Of a DNA stretch of 64,000 nucleotides, positions 35,129 to 44,041 are shown one piece after another. The stretch is from JANMJD01 sp963828405 (GTDB taxonomy: Bacteria > Actinomycetota > Acidimicrobiia > Acidimicrobiales > Ilumatobacteraceae), in assembly GCA_963828405.1 (NCBI GenBank), contig CAWHEG010000031.1:1-64000 (forward strand), given 5' to 3'. Every line of letters begins with the position of its first letter. Position 1 is the stretch's first letter. Position numbers and translations under genes: made by a program. The notes beneath the pieces were generated by a model, which did no database searches, had not been told where the DNA came from, and saw nothing but the letters and a program-made list of their open reading frames with translations.

Positions 35129-36751
35129 TCAGCGGGACGCGGCGTGCTTGCCGGCGAGGTAGCCGAAGACCATCGCCGGGCCCAGCGTGCCGCCAGGGCC
35201 GCCGTAGGTCATGCCGAAGGGGGAACCCATCGCGTTACCGGCGGCGTACAGGCCGGCGATCGGATCGCCGTCGACGTTGAGCACCTGGCCGTCGCCGTTC
35301 ACCCGCGGACCGCCCTTGGTTCCGAGACAGCCGCTGTGGATCTCGACCGCGTAGTAGGGACCGCGGTCGAGGGCGCCGAGCGTCGCCTCGGGCGTGCCCT
35401 TCAGATAGGGGTCGCCCCACCAGCGGTCGAATGCGCTGTCGCCGCGTCCGAAGTCGGGGTCGTGGTTGTCGGCACAGTGGGAGTTGAAGCGCACGATCGC
35501 TTCGGCCAACCCGGCCGGATCGGCTCCGATCTGTTCAGCCAGCGCCTCCGGCGTATCGCCGCGCGGTAGCCAGGTAGGCACGCCCTTGGCCTCCACGCCC
35601 GACGCCACGCGGAAGCCGTACTTGTCGGCGTAGTTCTGGTCGAACACGAGCCAGCAGGGCAGGTTGGCGTACTCGAAGCGCGACACGTCCTCGACGTGGA
35701 ACGCGCCGCCGAAGGCGTTGTAGTTGGCGGCCTCGTTGGTGAACCGGCGACCGCGCTTGTTGACCATGATCGAGTGCGGCAGGGTGCGCTGCCCGTTGAT
35801 CAGCACCCGACCCATCGGGTTCTCGGCGAGCGGGACCGAGGCGACCGGGATCCACCACGCTTCGCGCATCGTCGACAGCATCGCCCCGGCCTTCATCGCC
35901 ATCCGCAACCCGTCACCGGTATTGGTCTCGACCGACACCGGATGTGTCATCGGGCCGCGCAGGAACGCACGCACGAGCTGCTCGTCCCACTCGAAGCCAC
36001 CCGTACCGAGTACCACGCCGCGGGTGGCGCGGGCCTCGATCTCGCCGGTCGGCGTGTCGAAGCGAACGCCGACCACCGCACCGTCCTCGATGATCAGCGT
36101 CCGGCTGGCACAGTTGGTGCGCGGCTCGACACCGGCCTGGAGGCACGCCATCAGCAGCCGGCCGGCGAGTCCCTGACCACAGCCGCGTTCGTTGCGTCGT
36201 GCCCGGCGTTCCAGCTCGACCTCGCCGGGCGGGTCGGGGATCGCCTTGCCCAGCGGCGTCTCGCTCATCGTGATGTACGGCGTGGCGAAGTACGGCGATG
36301 GCGTGACCATGGCCGCCCATTCGCCGAGCTCCTCGAAGGCGAACAGCGGGCATTCGAGCGTCCGCCCACCGTCGATGCTGCCGCCGGGGAACTCGGGATG
36401 GTAGTCGGGCATGCCGGGCACGGCGTAGAACTGCACCGGCGTACGCGACTCGAGGAACGTCACCATCTCGGGGCCACCGTCGACGTACGCCTCGACCAGC
36501 TCGCGTTCGAGCATGTTCCGCGACAGCGACATGATGTAGGTGATCGCCTGTTCACGGCTGTCGGACACGCCGACCTCGGGCATGTGCGGGTTGTTCGGGA
36601 TCCACACCTGGCCGCCCGACCAGGCGGTGGTGCCGCCGACCAGTGCGGACTTCTCGAAGAGACCGACCCTGGCCCCGAGCTGAGCCGCGGTGGCGGCCGC
36701 GGTGAGCCCGGCTGCACCGGTGCCCAACACGATCACATCGAAGTGTTCCAT
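35129..36751 (-). CDS. KstD-like FAD-dependent oxidoreductase 1
   Basis: A 540-residue flavoprotein of the fumarate-reductase/3-ketosteroid-1-dehydrogenase family. FAD site VIVLGTGAAGLTAAATAAQL, SALVGGTTAWSGGQVWIP, and the C-terminal GLYAAGNAMGSPFGMTYGGP. Homologues dehydrogenate ring ketones such as 3-ketosteroids; the real substrate here is unknown. It follows the acyl-CoA ligase by 106 bases and could be the last gene of the OB-fold/thiolase/ligase operon. Confidence 0.92.
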   Translation of the reverse strand: MEHFDVIVLGTGAAGLTAAATAAQLGARVGLFEKSALVGGTTAWSGGQVWIPNNPHMPEVGVSDSREQAITYIMSLSRNMLERELVEAYVDGGPEMVTFLESRTPVQFYAVPGMPDYHPEFPGGSIDGGRTLECPLFAFEELGEWAAMVTPSPYFATPYITMSETPLGKAIPDPPGEVELERRARRNERGCGQGLAGRLLMACLQAGVEPRTNCASRTLIIEDGAVVGVRFDTPTGEIEARATRGVVLGTGGFEWDEQLVRAFLRGPMTHPVSVETNTGDGLRMAMKAGAMLSTMREAWWIPVASVPLAENPMGRVLINGQRTLPHSIMVNKRGRRFTNEAANYNAFGGAFHVEDVSRFEYANLPCWLVFDQNYADKYGFRVASGVEAKGVPTWLPRGDTPEALAEQIGADPAGLAEAIVRFNSHCADNHDPDFGRGDSAFDRWWGDPYLKGTPEATLGALDRGPYYAVEIHSGCLGTKGGPRVNGDGQVLNVDGDPIAGLYAAGNAMGSPFGMTYGGPGGTLGPAMVFGYLAGKHAASR

Positions 36752-36857
36752 CTGTCAGTCAGGGCGCCGTGCTGTTGCCAGTCCGTTGCCCCACTCCCCT
36801 TTCCCTCCGTGCGTGCGGTCGTCGCGCACGCGGCTCACTTCGTCCTTCTGGACTGGA

Positions 36858-38384
36858 TCAGAGCGAGGCGCGCAGCGACTTCTTGTCGATCTTGCCCATC
36901 GCGTTGCGCGGCACCTCGTCGATGAAGCGGATCTGCTTCGGGCACTTGTAGCCGGCGAGCGATTCGCGGCACCACGCCAGGAGGGTCTCGACATCTCCGT
37001 CGGCGTCGGGCCGCAGCTGCACGAGGGCGATCAACTGCTCGCCCATCTCGCGATCGTCGATCCCGATACACGCCGCATCGACGACGTCGGGGTGCTTGGC
37101 CAACGCCTGTTCCGCCTCGGCCGGGTAGATGTTGACGCCGCCCGACACGACCATGTCGGAGAAGCGGTCGGTAATGAACACGAACCCGTCGGCGTCGACG
37201 TAACCGATCTCGCCGAGCGTGAACACGCCGGGGGCGATGTGCGCCGCCGCGGTCTTCTGCGGATCGCCCTCGTAGATGATGCCGCGTCCGGTGGCGTCGC
37301 GGAAATACAGGCGTCCCTCGACGCCCGGTGGGACTTCGCTACCGTCGTCGTCGACCACGAGTGCCTCGAACGGCGCGACGGCGCGACCGACCGAGCCGGG
37401 GTGGGCGAGCCAGTCGATCGAGTTGATCGTGCACACCGAACCGGACTCGGTTCCACCGTACGACTCCGACAGGACGGGACCCCACCAGTCGATCATCGAA
37501 CGTTTGACGTCGATCGGGCACTTGCCGCCGGTGTGCGAGACGCTCTTCAGCGAGGACATGTCGTAGCGGGCGCGTACTTCGTCGGGCAACGCCAGCATGC
37601 GCACGAAGTGCGTCGGCACCATGATCGAGCTCTCGATCCGATGTTCCTCGATCGCCGCCAGGGTGGCCTCGGCATCGAACCGTTCGTGCACGACGATCGG
37701 CACGCCGGCCAACAACAGCCGCACGGCCGTCAACGGCCCGTTGTGATACAGCGGGCCGACGACGAGATGCGTGCCGAGCTGGGTCAGCCGGTAGGTCGGC
37801 AAGAAGGTCAGAAAGCCGGCCAGGTCGGGCGAATCTCCGATCGTCTTGGGCGGCAACTGCACCGCCTTGGGTCGACCGGTGGTCCCCGACGTGAACAGCA
37901 GGTTGGGGATCACCCGTTGTTCGGCGCGCAGGACGATCGGTGCCCGACCGCCGACGAAGGCGCCCAGGTCGTCGCCGATGATGCCGGAGTCCGGGAGACG
38001 CACGATCGTGACACCCTTGTCCTGCACGGCGCGGCGAGTCGCCGCTTCGGTGGTGGAATCGACGAACGCCAGCCGGGCTCCCGACTCCTCGGCGATGTAG
38101 GCGATCTCCGTAGCGGTGAGGTGGAAGTTGACCGGCACCGACGACGCTTCGCCGAGCATCGCCGCCGCATGAACGACCACGGTCGATGGCCGATTGCGGG
38201 CGATCACCAGCAATCGGCGACTCGGCCCGAGGTCGAACGCCTGGATCGCCGCGGCCAATCGCAGCACGGCATCACTCGTCGCCGCCCACGTCGACTCGCC
38301 GAGCCCGAGCGAACGGAGCGCCAACTCATCCGGCCGGTCGGCTGCCCGACCGACGAGCGGGACCTGCCGCGCATCCGCCTTCAT
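36858..38384 (-). CDS. Acyl-CoA synthetase (AMP-binding)
   Basis: A 508-residue ANL-superfamily ligase that activates a carboxylic acid to its CoA ester. P-loop LLFTSGTTGRPKAVQ, SESYGGTESGSV, hinge DRFSDMVVSGGVNIYP and the C-terminal catalytic Lys in NAMGKIDKKSL. Its start overlaps the thiolase stop by four bases. It supplies the CoA thioester on which the thiolase/OB-fold pair would act. Confidence 0.93.
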   Translation of the reverse strand: MKADARQVPLVGRAADRPDELALRSLGLGESTWAATSDAVLRLAAAIQAFDLGPSRRLLVIARNRPSTVVVHAAAMLGEASSVPVNFHLTATEIAYIAEESGARLAFVDSTTEAATRRAVQDKGVTIVRLPDSGIIGDDLGAFVGGRAPIVLRAEQRVIPNLLFTSGTTGRPKAVQLPPKTIGDSPDLAGFLTFLPTYRLTQLGTHLVVGPLYHNGPLTAVRLLLAGVPIVVHERFDAEATLAAIEEHRIESSIMVPTHFVRMLALPDEVRARYDMSSLKSVSHTGGKCPIDVKRSMIDWWGPVLSESYGGTESGSVCTINSIDWLAHPGSVGRAVAPFEALVVDDDGSEVPPGVEGRLYFRDATGRGIIYEGDPQKTAAAHIAPGVFTLGEIGYVDADGFVFITDRFSDMVVSGGVNIYPAEAEQALAKHPDVVDAACIGIDDREMGEQLIALVQLRPDADGDVETLLAWCRESLAGYKCPKQIRFIDEVPRNAMGKIDKKSLRASL

Positions 38385-39520
38385 CGTGCCAGCACGGTGC
38401 AGGCACTGATCCCGGGCGCACCATAGACCTGGGTGAACGCCGTTCGCGGGGTGCCCGGCACCTGACGGTCACCGGCGCGGCCCTGCAGCTGGAGCACGCA
38501 TTCGATCACCTGACGCAGTCCACTGGCGCCGATCGGCTCGCCGTTGGCGATCAGGCCACCGTCGGTGTTGACCGGCAGACGGCCGCCGATCTCCAGTTCA
38601 CCGCCGAGGATCAACCGTGCCTGCTCGCCGTGTTCGCAGAACCCGCACTCGGCGAGGTGCATCAACTCGGCGCCGGCCTCGGTGTCCTGGAGTTGGGCGA
38701 CGTCGATGTCGTTCGGCCCGATACCCGCCTGCTCGAACGCGGCGCGAGCGGCGTGCACCGTGGCACCCTCGGTGATGTCCGGCGCCAGCCACGGGCTGAA
38801 CACCTCGAACGTGCCGAACTTGCGGGTACGGAAGGCGATCGACCGCAACTCGACCGCTCGGTTCGAGAGCTGCCTGGCGCGCTCGGCAGAAGCCAGCACG
38901 ATGGCCGCCCCACCCTCGTTCGGACTGCAGAACATGTACGAGGTGAGCGGATCGTTGACCATCGGGGCGGTGGCGATCTCGTCGGCCCGCAGCGGCTTGC
39001 GCCGCCAGGCGTGCGGGGTGATCGAGCCGTTGCGCAGTGCCCGGGCGGCGATCTCGGCCAGCAGACTCCTGTCGAGGTGATGCTCGTGCAGGTATCGCTG
39101 GATCTTGAGGGCGAAGAACTGGGTGGTGACCATCAGCCCCGCTTCGGCGTACCAGTCGGGAAGCCCGTAGTCGGAGGGGCTGGCACCGAACGCTCCGCGG
39201 GAGTGCTTGTCGAATCCGACCGCCATGGCGATGTCGGCCGCACCGGACTCGATCGCCTGCGAGGCCGTGAGCAGCGCGCTACCACCCGTTCCACATCCGT
39301 TGTAGACGCTGACGAACGGCGCTCCGGTGAGCCCGAGCTCGCTCACCAGTGCGTCGGCGTGGCCACCATCACGGCTTCCGCCCGCTGCGAACTGGACGTC
39401 ATTCCACGTGATTCCGGCGTCGGTGAGCGCCTCGCGGGCGGCGACCAGCCCCATCTGACGGGCGCTGATGTCGAATCGTCCGAACGGGTGCAAGCCGACG
39501 CCGACGATCGACACGCTCAT
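38381..39520 (-). CDS. Thiolase-like lipid-transfer protein (Ltp type)
   Basis: A 379-residue thiolase-fold protein of the SCP-x/Ltp type. Active-site Cys in VSVYNGCGTGGSALL; NTDGGLIANGEPIGASGLRQ replaces the canonical GGxxAxGHPxGASG. In mycobacteria, Ltp2 with a DUF35 partner forms a retro-aldolase that cleaves steroid side chains; the overlap with an OB-fold partner (39517) fits that model. The His-to-Glu change in GEPIGASG argues against ordinary thiolysis. Function is inference. Confidence 0.87.
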   Translation of the reverse strand: MSVSIVGVGLHPFGRFDISARQMGLVAAREALTDAGITWNDVQFAAGGSRDGGHADALVSELGLTGAPFVSVYNGCGTGGSALLTASQAIESGAADIAMAVGFDKHSRGAFGASPSDYGLPDWYAEAGLMVTTQFFALKIQRYLHEHHLDRSLLAEIAARALRNGSITPHAWRRKPLRADEIATAPMVNDPLTSYMFCSPNEGGAAIVLASAERARQLSNRAVELRSIAFRTRKFGTFEVFSPWLAPDITEGATVHAARAAFEQAGIGPNDIDVAQLQDTEAGAELMHLAECGFCEHGEQARLILGGELEIGGRLPVNTDGGLIANGEPIGASGLRQVIECVLQLQGRAGDRQVPGTPRTAFTQVYGAPGISACTVLAR

Positions 39521-39936
39521 GATGGACCGTCCTCGAAGCAGTACGACCAATGGCGGCCCTCGCCGTCGGGGGCGCCGACAACGAGATGAACGACGTCGCC
39601 GATGGCCCACGCGTCGGGCGACTTGCCGGCGAGCCGCGCTTCCACTCGCACAGGACCGAGGTCGACGTAACCGACCGCGAATGGCTCGAACTCGTCGGGC
39701 CCGTGGAACGGAGGCTTGGGACGGATGCGCTGCACGGTCCAGCTCCACACGGTCCCGGTTGCGGGAAGGGCAACGTCGGTGGTGGTGGCCCCGCAGCGCG
39801 GACAACCGGCCTGTGACGGGAAGACATGCGTTCCGCACGAGTCGCAGCGTGCACCGACAAGACGCCGAGCGTCGTCCCACTCGCCATCACCCGAAACGGT
39901 GCCGATCAGCCCGCTCGTCTGCGTGATCATCGTCAT
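39517..39936 (-). CDS. Zn-ribbon/OB-fold (DUF35) protein
   Basis: A 139-residue protein with a rubredoxin-like zinc ribbon CDSCG...CPRCG (about residues 31-50) and a C-terminal OB-fold (LPATGTVWSWTVQRIRPKPP, PFAVGYVDLG). DUF35 proteins bind acyl-CoA and partner with thiolase-like enzymes. First gene of the OB-fold/thiolase/ligase operon; a pseudopalindrome lies 39 bases upstream. Confidence 0.92.
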   Translation of the reverse strand: MTMITQTSGLIGTVSGDGEWDDARRLVGARCDSCGTHVFPSQAGCPRCGATTTDVALPATGTVWSWTVQRIRPKPPFHGPDEFEPFAVGYVDLGPVRVEARLAGKSPDAWAIGDVVHLVVGAPDGEGRHWSYCFEDGPS

Positions 39937-39975
39937 GCTGCGTCTCCAGAGCGCCGAACGAAACTTGTCAGTGAG

Positions 39976-39988
39976 TCTAGTTACTCGC
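39976..39988. promoter_or_regulatory. Island motif, site 2
   Basis: GCGAGTAACTAGA when read toward the OB-fold gene, 39 bases from its start. A half-site TGACAAGTTT lies between (39961-39970). Confidence 0.6.
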
Positions 39989-40015
39989 GGCTCGTCGCCG
40001 TCGCCCGGCGACTCG

Positions 40016-41020
40016 TCACACGGTCACTTCGGCGCCCGCCGCAGGAAGCTCCGACGGGACCGGGCGCTTGCGCCTGGGCACCTTGACCACCAGGTTGCGA
40101 CTGGCCAGCGACACGGCACCGAGCAGCGAGACGCCGGTGAACAGCGGTTCGGTCCAGCGACTGTTGCCCGACGAGGTGAGCTGCAGCCCCTTGATGCCGG
40201 TGGCCAACGCGAACAGGGCGATCATCGCACCCCAGATGTTCGGGCGGCCCTTGAGCTGCGATGCACCGAAGAACACCGCGGCGATGGCCGGGAACAGGTA
40301 CCCCGGGCCGATGTTCGGGCCGTACGTGCCGACCTTCCAGGAATAGACGACGCCGGCGAAACCCGCAACCGCACCGGACACCACCAACGTCCCCCACACC
40401 AGCCGATCGGTCTTGAGCCCGGCCAGGCGTGCCGCTTCGGGATTGCCGCCGGTGGCGAACATGTGGCGGCCCACCGGTGTGTGCTCCAGCACGAACCAGG
40501 CGATGATGGCGATCACCGCGAGGTAGTAGCAGAAGAGGGGGAGGCCGAACAGCCTGGAGGTGCCGAGCTTCTGGTACGACTTCTTCAGCTCTCCACTGAT
40601 CGTCTGCTCGGAGGTGAAGTACACGAAGGCGGTGATGATCTGGCTCATCCCGAGAGTGGCGATGAAGCTGTTGACGCGCAGCTTGACCACCACGAAGCCG
40701 CTCAGGAATCCGACGGCTGCACACGCCAGCAGTCCGAGCAGCATGCCGATCACCTGGGGCAGCTCGGTGTTCTTGGCGATCGAGTTGGTGATCACCAACG
40801 ACATCGTCACCATCGTGCCGATCGAGAGGTCGTAGGTGCCGGTGGCCAGCGGGATCAAGAAGGCGATCGCCAGCACGCCGATGATCACGTTCTCGATCAG
40901 CACCGACTTGATCGACGTCCAGGTCAGGAAGGTGTCGGGTTTCATCAGCCCGAAGATCAGGATGAAGAACCCCCACAGGTACAGCGCGCTGTACCTGTCG
41001 AGGCCGAGCCGCTTGATCAT
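40016..41020 (-). CDS. ABC importer permease (ribose/sugar type)
   Basis: A 334-residue RbsC-like permease with about ten hydrophobic segments: SALYLWGFFILIFGLMKP, ATGTYDLSIGTMVTMSLV (the conserved DLSIG loop), RVNSFIATLGMSQIITAFVY. ATG 41020 overlaps the ATPase stop. A single permease suggests a homodimer. With the ATPase and the divergent binding protein it forms a complete importer; in this context the cargo may be the island's substrate rather than a sugar. Confidence 0.92.
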   Translation of the reverse strand: MIKRLGLDRYSALYLWGFFILIFGLMKPDTFLTWTSIKSVLIENVIIGVLAIAFLIPLATGTYDLSIGTMVTMSLVITNSIAKNTELPQVIGMLLGLLACAAVGFLSGFVVVKLRVNSFIATLGMSQIITAFVYFTSEQTISGELKKSYQKLGTSRLFGLPLFCYYLAVIAIIAWFVLEHTPVGRHMFATGGNPEAARLAGLKTDRLVWGTLVVSGAVAGFAGVVYSWKVGTYGPNIGPGYLFPAIAAVFFGASQLKGRPNIWGAMIALFALATGIKGLQLTSSGNSRWTEPLFTGVSLLGAVSLASRNLVVKVPRRKRPVPSELPAAGAEVTV

Positions 41021-42534
41021 TGTCCTACCCCAGTCGTTTGCAGTTGCGTGTGCTCGATGCGTTCGGCGGTGATCGCCGCGCCGGACAGGGTGGCGACCAC
41101 TCGACCGTCGACGAGGACCACGACGCGATGGCACAACCGCACGAGTTCGTCGGTGTCGGTGGAGGCCACGACGGCGGCGACGCCTTCGGCGGCCGCCTGC
41201 TCGACCAGGCTGTGCAGTTGATCCTTGGCGCCGATGTCGACGCCCTGTGCGGGTTCGTCCAGCAGCAACAGCTTCGGAGCGAGGCGCAGCGCCCGGCTGA
41301 ACATCACCTTCTGCTGGTTGCCTCCACTCAGCGACCCGATCGACGCCTCGGTGCCCGTCGTCTTGATGGAGAGCCGATCGACCCACTCGCTGGTCTCGCC
41401 GACTTCGGACCTGCGGCGCAGGCGGCCACGCCGGACATGCGGTGAGAGGTCGGAGATCGACACGTTCTCGCGGACGTTCATCGGCGCAAGCGTGCCGCGC
41501 AGACCCCGCTCCGCGGGGACGAAGGCGATCCCAGCCTTGAGTGCCTGGCGCGGCCGGTAGTTCTCGATCGGGGTGAGGTCGAGCAGGACTTCGCCGTGGT
41601 CGCGCGGCGTCTGCCCGGCGATCAGTCCGAGCACGTGCTCGCGTCCCGACCCGGTGACACCCGCCAGGCCGACGATCTCGCCGGGCATCACGTCGAGGTC
41701 GATGCCGTGCACGGTGCCGCCCTCGAGACCCCGAACGATGAGGATCGGAGTCCCCGCCGTGCCGGCCTCGGTCGCGGCTGCGGCGTCGATCCGGTGCCCG
41801 ACGATCAGCTCGACCAGGCTGCCGTGATCGAGCTGGGCAACAGGTGCGGTTGCCACCCGAACGCCGTCGCGCAGCACGGTGACCCGATCGGCAAGCTCGA
41901 AGACCTCATCGAGATGATGCGAGACGTACAGGATCGAGACGCCCCGCTGCTTCAGGCGGTGCACCACCTCGAACAGGCGCGTGACGTCGTCGCCGGGCAG
42001 CGTCGCCGTCGGCTCGTCGAGTACGAGCAGGTTGGCACCCTGCTCCCATCCCACCAGGGCACGGGCGATGGCGATGGCGGTGCGGTGCGATGGCGGCAGC
42101 GAATCCACCGGAGCTTTGAGGTCGATGTGGGCCAGACCGAGGGCGTCGAGCGCCTCGCGCGTGCGCTGGAGTTCCTCACGCCAACGGATGCGCCCCGCGA
42201 GACCGGTGATGTACCCGGTGGTGAGGGCGATGTTCTCGACAGCGTTCATCCCGCCGATGAGCCCGAGGTCCTGGTGCACGAACCGAATCCCGGCCGCCGC
42301 GGCGGCGTGGCCGTCGCCCAACGTCAACGGCTTGCCGGCGACCACTGCAGTTGCACCGGTCGGGTCGGGCTGATGGTAACCGGCGAGCACCTTGATCAGG
42401 GTGGACTTGCCCGAGCCGTTCTGTCCGACCAGGGCATGAACTTCGCCGGCCTCGACATCGAGAGACACGTCGCTGAGCGCGACCTGACCCGGAAAAGTCT
42501 TCGACAGATGTTCGATGCGCAGCATCTCAGCCAT
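41017..42534 (-). CDS. ABC importer ATPase with two nucleotide-binding domains
   Basis: A 505-residue RbsA/MglA-like double ATPase. Domain 1: Walker A VGQNGSGKSTLIKVLAG and Walker B LLVLDEPTATLPG, with an unusual signature LPPSHRTAIAIARAL in place of LSGGQ. Domain 2: degenerate Walker A VTGSGREHVLG, canonical LSGGNQQKVMFSRAL and LLLLDEPAQGVDIG. One degenerate site per domain is common in this class. First gene of the transporter operon, divergent from the binding protein. Confidence 0.93.
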   Translation of the reverse strand: MAEMLRIEHLSKTFPGQVALSDVSLDVEAGEVHALVGQNGSGKSTLIKVLAGYHQPDPTGATAVVAGKPLTLGDGHAAAAAGIRFVHQDLGLIGGMNAVENIALTTGYITGLAGRIRWREELQRTREALDALGLAHIDLKAPVDSLPPSHRTAIAIARALVGWEQGANLLVLDEPTATLPGDDVTRLFEVVHRLKQRGVSILYVSHHLDEVFELADRVTVLRDGVRVATAPVAQLDHGSLVELIVGHRIDAAAATEAGTAGTPILIVRGLEGGTVHGIDLDVMPGEIVGLAGVTGSGREHVLGLIAGQTPRDHGEVLLDLTPIENYRPRQALKAGIAFVPAERGLRGTLAPMNVRENVSISDLSPHVRRGRLRRRSEVGETSEWVDRLSIKTTGTEASIGSLSGGNQQKVMFSRALRLAPKLLLLDEPAQGVDIGAKDQLHSLVEQAAAEGVAAVVASTDTDELVRLCHRVVVLVDGRVVATLSGAAITAERIEHTQLQTTGVGQ

Positions 42535-42643
42535 TCGGCGGCCCCCAAGCTCGAATCAAGACTAGCAAACTGGTCGTCGTGTCAATAAACTACGAGCAAC
42601 TTCCCGGCACGGTAGGCGTGTTGAGGATCTGAAGGGGGAACAC

Positions 42644-43813
42644 ATGAGAATCAATCCCAAGCTGACCGCGGCGCTCGTGGTCGGTGTCGTCGCGCTCGCC
42701 GCGTGCGGTAGTGACAGCACGACCGAGACACCGGCCGCCACTCAGGCACCGGCCGCCACTCAGGCTCCGGCCGCCACCGAAGCACCGGCAGGCGACTCGG
42801 GTGTCGAGGCCGCCAAGGCCAACGTCGCCGCACACATGTCGCCGGAGGCCAAGATCGGCGTGAGCATCCCGCTGACGGGCAAGGCGGAGAAGAAGACGAT
42901 TGCCTGGCTCGAGTGCGACGTGCCCACATGCGCGGCGTACCTCACGCCGGGGTTCAAGGATGCGACGACGGCGCTCGGCTGGGATCTGAAGATCATTCCG
43001 ATGAAGAGCACCGAGCCCGGCGCGGCGTTCCAGCAGGCGATCGACGCCGGCGTCGACTTCATCGCCAGCACCGGTCTCGCCACCGCCCAGTACCAGGAGC
43101 AGCTCGACGCGGCCAACAAGGCCGGGATCAAGGTGCTGAGCTGCTTCGGCACCGACGACCCGAGCCCCACGACGATTCAGATGCAGTGTGGCGACGAGGC
43201 GTTCGTGACGACCACCGGGCCGCTGATGGCCGACTGGGCGATCGCCGACTCGAATGGCGCCGCCAACGTCCTGATCGTCAGCATCCCCGACTTCCCGGTC
43301 CTCAAGGTCGAGACCGACGCGTTCATCGCCCAGATGAAGAAGAACTGTCCCTCCTGCAAGTACGACGAGCTCAATGTCACGCTCGACGACCTGATCGGTG
43401 GCCGCGTTCCGGCCTCGGTCGTGTCGAAGGTGCAGGCCAACAGCGACACCAACTACGTCTTCTACTCCTTCGGCGATCTGCCCGGCGGCGTGAGCGCGGC
43501 GCTGGACACTGCCGGCCTCAAGGACAAGGTGAAGCAGTTCGGTCAGGACTTCTCGACCATCGACCTGCAGGAGATCGTCGATGGAACGATGGGTGCCTGG
43601 TCGGCCGATCCGAAGGGCTACGCCGCCTGGTTGATGGTCGACGCGGCCGCTCGTCTCAGCCTCGGCATGACCCTCGACGAGGAGCGGAGCGCAGCCGCCC
43701 TGCCGACCGTGATCGTCGACAACGCCACCTTCGCCAAGGAGATCATCGCCACCAACGGCGACTGGATGCCGGCCGGCGCTGCCGACGCCTTCAAGAAGGT
43801 GTGGGGAGTCTGA
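42644..43813 (+). CDS. Substrate-binding lipoprotein of the ABC importer
   Basis: A 389-residue type I periplasmic-binding protein. Lipoprotein signal with lipobox ALAACG (Cys22), a repeated linker (PAATQA twice, then PAATEA), and the ligand-binding fold beginning AKIGVSIPLTGKAEKKT. Internal Cys pairs (LECDVPTCAAY, NCPSCKYD) may form disulfides. RBS AAGGGGGAA precedes ATG 42644. It captures the cargo outside the membrane and delivers it to the divergent permease/ATPase pair. Confidence 0.93.
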   Translation: MRINPKLTAALVVGVVALAACGSDSTTETPAATQAPAATQAPAATEAPAGDSGVEAAKANVAAHMSPEAKIGVSIPLTGKAEKKTIAWLECDVPTCAAYLTPGFKDATTALGWDLKIIPMKSTEPGAAFQQAIDAGVDFIASTGLATAQYQEQLDAANKAGIKVLSCFGTDDPSPTTIQMQCGDEAFVTTTGPLMADWAIADSNGAANVLIVSIPDFPVLKVETDAFIAQMKKNCPSCKYDELNVTLDDLIGGRVPASVVSKVQANSDTNYVFYSFGDLPGGVSAALDTAGLKDKVKQFGQDFSTIDLQEIVDGTMGAWSADPKGYAAWLMVDAAARLSLGMTLDEERSAAALPTVIVDNATFAKEIIATNGDWMPAGAADAFKKVWGV

Positions 43814-43849
43814 CCCAGACGACTCGATAGCGGGTCGGAGCACCTGATC

Positions 43850-43891
43850 GGGGCCCGCTCGGTCGGCAGCGATGCCGGCCGGGCGGGCCCC
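43850..43891 (+). terminator. Strong hairpin after the binding-protein gene
   Basis: GGGGCCCGC at 43850 pairs perfectly with GCGGGCCCC at 43883, with an inner TCGGCA/TGCCGG stem around GCGA. It starts 37 bases after the binding-protein stop. No T run follows, which is normal for high-GC actinobacteria. Confidence 0.7.
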
Positions 43892-43899
43892 GGCGCGTT

Positions 43900-43956
43900 C
43901 TCGGCCACCAGACCGGCACCCCCGGAACCGATCACCGCGACGTCGACATCGGCCAT
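43900..43956 (-). pseudogene. N-terminal FAD-site fragment of a KstD-like flavoprotein
   Basis: From ATG 43956 the frame reads MADVDVAVIGSGGAGLVAE, the first strand and FAD dinucleotide motif of the KstD family, then turns into unrelated sequence at the terminator hairpin. It lies 85 bases from the divergent LLM gene and, in orientation and content, is the piece missing from the remnant at 44931. Confidence 0.65.
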
Positions 43957-44041
43957 CGCCCGTGGCCACCCCGTTTCATCCAATGAAGTGCCGAGCCTAA
44001 ACTGAAGCCAACGACAAGAAAGTGTCGGAGCGCTGACTCGC

